A model generated the notes under the pieces. The model did no database searches. It was given only the letters and a program-made list of their open reading frames with translations, and was not told the origin of the DNA. Made by a program: the position numbers and the translations under genes. From contig JAJYAG010000010.1 in NCBI GenBank assembly GCA_021779665.1, forward strand, positions 15,499 to 54,130: a stretch of DNA of 38,632 bases, in the 5' to 3' direction. This document shows, in pieces, positions 33,716 through 38,632 of the stretch; positions within the stretch are counted from its first letter, which is position 1, and each line of letters starts with the position of its first letter. This stretch comes from Bacteroidota bacterium (lineage in GTDB: Bacteria; Bacteroidota; Bacteroidia; Bacteroidales; JAAUTT01).

Positions 33716-33881
33716 CCTCACCCCCAACCCCTCTCCTCAAAGAGAGGGGAGTAGTTAAGTGGCTGTATCAAGGTTGTTCTCTCTGATGAGGATTTAGGAT
33801 GAATTAATTTTAAGACATCACTTGATACTCAATGGCAAACCGGAGCAGTCACCCTCTCTGGAGGAGAGGGCTGGGGTGAGG
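33716..33881. repeat. REP-doublet-like palindromic element 2
   Basis: The left unit starts CCTCACCCCCA with hairpin CCCCTCTC (33728-33735)/GAGAGGGG (33742-33749). The right unit has hairpin CCCTCTC (33852-33858)/GAGAGGG (33864-33870) and ends TGGGGTGAGG (33872-33881), complementary to the left end. About 100 bp without recognisable content separate the units. Together with element 1 it brackets the two GH105 genes. The rest of the 286-bp gap holds nothing else that was recognised. Confidence 0.75.
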
Positions 33882-33945
33882 TTTTAATTGTCTTCCCTCT
33901 GTGGTTCCGTTTAACTTTTTTGCATCACCTTTCAAATATCAAAAA

Positions 33946-35493
33946 ATGAATAAATATTTATCAATTCCGCTGTTACTGTTCTTTTGCTTTCAACTCAAAG
34001 CAACTGTCATTCCCGCCAGTCCATTTCAGGATCACATGGTTTTGCAGCAGGGGCGGTTAATACCTGTCTGGGGAAAAGCTAATCCCGGCGAACAGGTCTC
34101 TGTAACCATTGCCAAACAATCGCACAGTGTAACCACCGATAAAGACGGAAACTGGCGCATAAATCTGGATGCCATCACCGCAGGCGGTCCTTTCGAAATG
34201 ATTATACAAGGCGAAAATACCATCACAATTAAAGATGTTTATGTTGGCGAAGTCTGGCTCTGCTCCGGACAGTCGAACATGGATATGACTGTTGCCCGCG
34301 AGGACAGATACTGGGCTGGTGTTTTCAACGAGAAAGAGGAGGTTGCCCAGGCCAAATATCCTCAGATCAGGGTTTTCGATACGGAATATACACCACGTGA
34401 AGAACCGCAGGCAACTGTAAACGGCAAATGGGAAGCGGTTTCACCCGAGACTGTTGGACATCTTTCTGCAACAGCGTATTTCTTTGCCCGTGAGCTTTAC
34501 AATAAGTACAAAGTGCCTATTGGGCTTATCACAACAGCTTATGGAGCCAGCTGCGCCGAAGCCTGGATCAGTCAGCCTGCCCTTGAGGCAAATCCTGAGT
34601 TAACCTTTCTGATTGATAACTATATCAAAAAGAAAGCTGCTTATAATCCAACTCTCGAAGAACTTCAGAAACTTAGCGACGATATGGAGAAATGGAAGGT
34701 GGATGCCGCCAAAGCCAGGGCTGAAGGTAAAGATGAACTGCGGCAGCCCAAAAACAAAGATCCCCGTGTGGACCAACATAATCCTTCTGTTTGTTACAAC
34801 GGTATGGTGGCTCCGTTGATCCCTTATGCAATTCGTGGAGCAATCTGGTACCAGGGCGAATCGAACGGTGCCATGGCTAAGATTTACGATAAAATCATGG
34901 AGACCCTCATTCTCGATTGGCGTACCCGCTGGGGACAGGGCGAATTTCCGTTTTTCTATGTACAGCTCGCCAATCATCAGCAGTTGATTACCGATCCTGT
35001 AAAAGATGACCCCATGGTTTTTGTCCGCGAAGGTCAGCTGAAAAATCTTTCGGTACCTAACACCGGCATGGCCGTTGCTATCGACAATGCTGATCCGACT
35101 GATCCGGGTAACATTCATCCTAAAAATAAACAGGAAATCGGGAAGCGGCTCTCGTTGATTGCCCGTGCCAGGGTTTATGGGGAAAACATCCCTTATTCCG
35201 GACCTATATACGATTACATGACCATTGACGGCAATAAGGTGAAAATTGCCTTTACCCATTTAAACGGAGGTTTGGTTGTCAAAGGCGACAAGCTCATTGG
35301 ATTTGCCATTGCCGGTGCCGATAAACAATTTGTACATGCAGATGCTGTGATCGATGGCAATAATATCATTGTGAGCAGTCCCGAAGTTCCCAATCCTGTT
35401 GCAGTTCGCTACGGCTGGGCAAAGAACCCACAGGTGAGTCTTTATAACAAGGCTGGGTTACCGGCTTCTCCTTTCAGGACTGATGACTGGTAA
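33946..35493 (+). CDS. SGNH-type (sialate O-acetylesterase-like) carbohydrate acetylesterase
   Basis: This 515-aa exported esterase belongs to the sialate O-acetylesterase-like group (some members are classed CE20). After the signal peptide come PFQDHMVLQQ and a beta-sandwich domain, then EVWLCSGQSNMDM with nucleophile Ser110, GLITTAYGASCAEAW, AIWYQGESNG, and DPTDPGNIHPKNKQEIGKRL with the His of the triad. Despite the family name, sialic acid is improbable in this locus; in plant-glycan PULs such enzymes deacetylate pectin or xylan. It would complement CE12, for instance by acting on rhamnose or side-chain acetyl groups. The ATG at 33946 (MNKYLSIPLLLFF) was chosen over the GTG at 33901. Confidence 0.88.
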   Translation: MNKYLSIPLLLFFCFQLKATVIPASPFQDHMVLQQGRLIPVWGKANPGEQVSVTIAKQSHSVTTDKDGNWRINLDAITAGGPFEMIIQGENTITIKDVYVGEVWLCSGQSNMDMTVAREDRYWAGVFNEKEEVAQAKYPQIRVFDTEYTPREEPQATVNGKWEAVSPETVGHLSATAYFFARELYNKYKVPIGLITTAYGASCAEAWISQPALEANPELTFLIDNYIKKKAAYNPTLEELQKLSDDMEKWKVDAAKARAEGKDELRQPKNKDPRVDQHNPSVCYNGMVAPLIPYAIRGAIWYQGESNGAMAKIYDKIMETLILDWRTRWGQGEFPFFYVQLANHQQLITDPVKDDPMVFVREGQLKNLSVPNTGMAVAIDNADPTDPGNIHPKNKQEIGKRLSLIARARVYGENIPYSGPIYDYMTIDGNKVKIAFTHLNGGLVVKGDKLIGFAIAGADKQFVHADAVIDGNNIIVSSPEVPNPVAVRYGWAKNPQVSLYNKAGLPASPFRTDDW

Positions 35494-35536
35494 GGTTTTT
35501 CTTTTTATATTGCATTTATATTTAACACCACTGATT

Positions 35537-37939
35537 ATGAAAAAAGGATACTTCGTGCTCCTGCTTTGCATTTTATTTATTGAAGGAAACAATATTATAG
35601 CGCAATCGCCCAACCTCCTCTGGTACAATAAACCTGCGGATTATTTCGAAGAAACGCTTGTTCTGGGGAATGGAAAAACAGGAGCATCGGTATTTGGTGG
35701 CATTAACTCCGATAAAATTTATCTGAACGACGCAACGCTATGGTCAGGCGAACCTGTAAATCCCAATATGAATCCCGATGCATACAAAAATTTACCTGCT
35801 ATTCGCGAAGCTTTAAAAAATGAGGATTACAAACTGGCTGATAAGCTGAATAAGAGTCTTCAGGGAAAATTTTCCGAATCGTATGCCCCGCTTGGAACCA
35901 TGTTCCTTGAATTTAATCACAGCGGCACTCCTCAGAATTATTACCGGGAACTCGATATCAGCAAGGCTGTTTCAAAACTGAACTACGATGTGAATGGGGT
36001 GAAGTTCTCGCGCGAATATTTTATTTCGCATCCCGACAAAATAATGTTAATTAAACTGAATGCCAGTCAAAAAGGCCAGTTGAGCTTTAGTGTGAAGTTT
36101 AACAGTCAGCTGAAATATAAAACTGTACCATCCGGCGGATCGCTAAGCGTGAACGGTTACGCCCCAGTCCATGCTGAACCAAACTATCGCGGCGATATGC
36201 CCAACGCTGTTATTTTCGATCCTGAAAAAGGGACCCGGTTTTCAGCTCTTTTCAAAATAGTTAATACCGACGGAAAGATAACCACCACCGACAGCACCCT
36301 GGTACTTAAAGGCGGTACGGAAGCTGTTCTTCTGGTATCGATAGCCACCAGCTTCAATGGATTTGATAAAAACCCTGCCACACAGGGACTAAACAACCAA
36401 GCCTTAGCCAGCGAACAACTCGACAAGGCTTCCCTCAAAACCTATGCTCAGCTTAAAAAAGCTCATGAGACGGATTATTCATCCTTTTTCTCAAGGGTTA
36501 AACTCAACCTTGGTGAAACAACTGCTCCAAACCTCCCGACCAACGAACGTCTGAAGCGTTATGCCGAAGGTAAGGAAGATAAAAATCTGGAAGTGCTGTA
36601 TTTTCAGTATGGAAGGTATTTACTTATCAGCAGCTCGAGAACGCCCGGAGTTCCTGCCAATCTTCAGGGAATCTGGAACCCATACATGCGGCCGCCATGG
36701 AGCAGCAACTACACCATCAATATTAACGCCGAGGAAAACTACTGGTTAGCAGGGAATACCAACCTTTCGGAGATGCATGAGCCGATGATGGATTTTATTA
36801 AAAATATAAGCACAACCGGCGCCGTTACTGCCAAAACCTTTTACGGATGCAATGACTGGGCTGCGGCACACAATTCGGATATCTGGGCCATGAGCAATCC
36901 GGTGGGCGATTTTGGGAAAGGCGATCCGAACTGGGCCAACTGGACCATGGGTGGAACCTGGCTCAGCACGCATCTTTGGGAACAGTATTGTTTTACACAG
37001 AATAAGGATTTTCTCCGCAACAAAGCTTATCCCGTAATGAAAGGAGCCGCCCTTTTCTGCCTGGAATGGCTGGTGGAGGATAAAAATGGCAAATTAATTA
37101 CGGCACCTTCTACATCGCCGGAAGCGCTGTATAAAACCCCGGAAGGCTATACAGGAGCCACCATGTATGGAGGAACAGCCGATCTGGCAATGATCAGGGA
37201 ATTATTTCTCCAGACCATAAAAGCGTCGGAAGTCCTGGGTGACGACGCGGAGTTCAGGGCTAAGGTTAAAAATGCGCTGGACAAACTTTATCCATACCAG
37301 ATCGGGAAAGCCGGTAATCTCCAGGAATGGTATTACGACTGGGACGATCAGGATCCCAAACACCGTCATCAGTCGCACTTGTTTGGTTTGTACCCAGGTC
37401 ACCATATAACCCCGGCATTAACTCCCGACATTGCAAATGCATGCCGTAAAACCCTCGAAATTAAAGGCGATGAAACTACAGGGTGGTCGAAAGGCTGGCG
37501 CATCAATCTCTGGGCTCGTTTGTGGGACGGCAACCGTGCCTACAAAATGTACCGTGAGTTGTTGAAGTATGTCGATCCCGATGGCTTGAGAACTAATTAT
37601 TCAGGCGGCGGTGGCACCTATCCAAACCTGTTCGATGCACATCCGCCTTTCCAGATCGATGGTAACTTTGGCGGTGCTGCTGCTGTTGCCGAAATGCTGC
37701 TTCAATCGACTGATGAAGAAATCCGTATTCTCCCGGCCTTACCCGATGCCTGGTCGCAAGGATCGGTTTCGGGGATTTGTGCCCGTGGCGGATTTGAAAT
37801 ATCGATGGAATGGAAAGATAAAAAGCTTACAAAGATTGAGATCCTTGCCAAAACTGATGGTAAAGCAAATCTGATTTATGGTAATACCCGTAAGGAACTT
37901 AACCTGAAAAAGGGGCAGAAGATGGAGGTAAAATGGTGA
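35537..37939 (+). CDS. GH95 alpha-L-fucosidase/alpha-L-galactosidase
   Basis: This 800-aa exported enzyme (signal peptide about 1-23, LFIEGNNIIAQ) has the GH95 layout: N-terminal beta domain (LLWYNKPADYFEETLVLGNG, YLNDATLWSGEP), (alpha/alpha)6 barrel, C-terminal beta cap. The residues equivalent to those of Bifidobacterium AfcA are all there: Asn395 and Asn397 (YTININAEENYW), Glu529 (STSPEALY) and Asp708 (FQIDGNFGG). Around them the usual NINTEMNYW reads NINAEENYW, a Met-to-Glu change near the sugar pocket. In RG-I loci GH95 enzymes remove alpha-L-Gal or alpha-L-Fuc side sugars. The ATG at 35537 gives a clean signal peptide; an earlier in-frame ATG at 35483 overlaps the preceding gene. Confidence 0.9.
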   Translation: MKKGYFVLLLCILFIEGNNIIAQSPNLLWYNKPADYFEETLVLGNGKTGASVFGGINSDKIYLNDATLWSGEPVNPNMNPDAYKNLPAIREALKNEDYKLADKLNKSLQGKFSESYAPLGTMFLEFNHSGTPQNYYRELDISKAVSKLNYDVNGVKFSREYFISHPDKIMLIKLNASQKGQLSFSVKFNSQLKYKTVPSGGSLSVNGYAPVHAEPNYRGDMPNAVIFDPEKGTRFSALFKIVNTDGKITTTDSTLVLKGGTEAVLLVSIATSFNGFDKNPATQGLNNQALASEQLDKASLKTYAQLKKAHETDYSSFFSRVKLNLGETTAPNLPTNERLKRYAEGKEDKNLEVLYFQYGRYLLISSSRTPGVPANLQGIWNPYMRPPWSSNYTININAEENYWLAGNTNLSEMHEPMMDFIKNISTTGAVTAKTFYGCNDWAAAHNSDIWAMSNPVGDFGKGDPNWANWTMGGTWLSTHLWEQYCFTQNKDFLRNKAYPVMKGAALFCLEWLVEDKNGKLITAPSTSPEALYKTPEGYTGATMYGGTADLAMIRELFLQTIKASEVLGDDAEFRAKVKNALDKLYPYQIGKAGNLQEWYYDWDDQDPKHRHQSHLFGLYPGHHITPALTPDIANACRKTLEIKGDETTGWSKGWRINLWARLWDGNRAYKMYRELLKYVDPDGLRTNYSGGGGTYPNLFDAHPPFQIDGNFGGAAAVAEMLLQSTDEEIRILPALPDAWSQGSVSGICARGGFEISMEWKDKKLTKIEILAKTDGKANLIYGNTRKELNLKKGQKMEVKW

Positions 37940-37990
37940 ATTTTCAGTGAATGAAATTCATTTATCTAAAATATGTTGTTAATTGGTAAT

Positions 37991-38026
37991 CTCCTTATCA
38001 ATTCTTAAAATTGATTTGAGTCGGAG
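37991..38026 (+). terminator. Weak stem-loop after GH95
   Basis: ATCAATT (37997-38003) pairs with AATTGAT (38009-38015) and an outer CTCC/GGAG pair can extend it. There is no T-tail, so its role in ending the PUL transcript is uncertain. The rest of the 261-bp gap holds a second small palindrome CCAAAT/ATTTGG (38104-38119) and no ORF on the plus strand. Confidence 0.25.
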
Positions 38027-38200
38027 ATAATATTTTACTTACTATTCTATAATGCCATGGCTGTTAAAATACATCCATTCAGTTGATAGGAATTGAGTTC
38101 ATTCCAAATATTTATTTGGGCAAATCTTCAATCCATAATTCGCATTATTAATCTCTCTTTTTATACTTTTATAAGAAAAACGTAATTTAAAGTTGACGAT

Positions 38201-38632
38201 ATGAAAGCGGCAGTAATGACCGAATATAACAAGATTGAGTGGCTGGAAGTTGACAAACCTGCATGTAAACCCGGTGAGATACTTATAAAAGTAAATTATG
38301 GCTGTATTTGCGGTAGCGATCAGCATGTACATAAGGGTGAGTTTCATCCCCGTACATCTACTCCTATGATCATGGGACACGAATTCGGAGGTGAAGTGGT
38401 GGAGGTTGGTAACGGTGTAACCGGATGGGAAGTTGGGGATAAGGTTGCTCCCGATCCTATTTACTGGTGCGGACATTGTCCGGCTTGCCAGAAAAAGCAT
38501 TATCCGGCCTGCACAACGTTGAAGCTGATCGGCATCGATTCCAATGGCGGTTTCACCCAATATATTTCCCTGCCACCTTCCATGTGTTACAAGGTTCCCT
38601 CCAATATTCCCGATGAGCATGTTGCGCTGGTG
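38201..38632 (+). CDS. Zinc-dependent medium-chain alcohol dehydrogenase (partial)
   Basis: The first 144 codons of a zinc-dependent MDR-family dehydrogenase are visible before the right edge. The catalytic zinc ligands start in CGSDQHVHKGEF and MGHEFGGEVVEVG (Cys and His-Glu), and the structural zinc site is WCGHCPACQKKHYPAC. The protein is cytoplasmic, without a signal peptide. The type (sorbitol/threonine dehydrogenase-like) would suit oxidation of a polyol or a deoxy or rare sugar such as L-galactose, L-fucose or L-rhamnose released by the PUL; this is inference from position only, and the gene is separated from GH95 by 261 bp so it may be an independent unit. Confidence 0.88.
   Translation, partial: MKAAVMTEYNKIEWLEVDKPACKPGEILIKVNYGCICGSDQHVHKGEFHPRTSTPMIMGHEFGGEVVEVGNGVTGWEVGDKVAPDPIYWCGHCPACQKKHYPACTTLKLIGIDSNGGFTQYISLPPSMCYKVPSNIPDEHVALV

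Noticed and set aside
34600-35259. 219-codon minus-strand ORF opposite the SGNH esterase
   Set aside because: Complete overlap with a gene that carries clear catalytic motifs; no independent evidence.
38104-38119. CCAAAT/ATTTGG palindrome upstream of the dehydrogenase as a repressor operator
   Set aside because: A 6-bp AT-rich inverted repeat is expected by chance in such sequence, and no regulator gene is nearby.
38099-38620. 173-codon minus-strand ORF near the right edge
   Set aside because: It overlaps the zinc dehydrogenase start, whose zinc-binding motifs are unmistakable.
1-38632. CRISPR array, tRNA, rRNA, integrase or transposase
   Set aside because: No regularly spaced direct repeats with spacers, no RNA gene signature and no mobile-element protein were seen; the palindromic repeats are too few and unevenly spaced for CRISPR.

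Overview
The window looks like a chromosomal segment from a free-living or gut plant-polysaccharide degrader of the Bacteroidota, probably Bacteroidales/Marinilabiliales-like; family level cannot be fixed without a search. The grounds are two SusC/SusD outer-membrane glycan uptake pairs, ECF sigma/FecR anti-sigma pairs, DUF3857 proteins, Bacteroidota-type promoters (-7 TAnnTTTG) and A-rich translation starts with little Shine-Dalgarno. Most of it is one large polysaccharide utilization locus (PUL) whose enzymes point to rhamnogalacturonan-I (RG-I) pectin. No tRNA, rRNA, CRISPR, integrase or transposase was seen.

Layout. (1) 1-3042, minus strand: two tandem DUF3857/transglutaminase-like exported proteins; one keeps the Cys/His pair (and runs off the left edge), the other has lost both. 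(2) 3043-3595: divergent spacer with a good minus-strand promoter followed by an intrinsic terminator about 75 nt later, a candidate small RNA or attenuated leader. (3) Module A, 3596-13322, plus strand: ECF sigma, FecR anti-sigma, SusC-like transducer with STN domain, SusD-like lipoprotein, terminator, MFS (nucleoside/sugar:H+ symporter type), a second terminator-like hairpin, GH130. (4) Module B, 13458-37939, plus strand: a second sigma, FecR, SusC, SusD set, terminator, then GH2, a 1206-aa DUF4450-type protein, CE12 rhamnogalacturonan acetylesterase, PL11 rhamnogalacturonan lyase, two different GH105 unsaturated uronyl hydrolases, an SGNH acetylesterase and a GH95 alpha-L-fucosidase/galactosidase. 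(5) 38201-end: start of a zinc-dependent alcohol dehydrogenase, cut by the right edge.

How it works together (inference from families): the SusCD complexes import RG-I oligosaccharides and signal through the STN domain to FecR, releasing the ECF sigma factor to raise susCD expression. CE12 and the second esterase remove acetyl groups, PL11 cuts the backbone, GH105 enzymes remove the unsaturated galacturonyl ends, GH2, GH95 and perhaps the DUF4450 protein strip side chains, and the MFS carrier takes small sugars into the cytoplasm. GH130 suggests a mannoside as an additional or different substrate for module A.

The least expected signals are non-coding. Both susC leaders have the same architecture (conserved block, a 2- or 3-codon upstream ORF, a GC hairpin 29-30 nt later, susC start 127/129 nt downstream). 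Each SusCD pair is followed by an intrinsic terminator. REP-doublet-like palindromes and other repeats are concentrated in the gaps between the module B enzyme genes.
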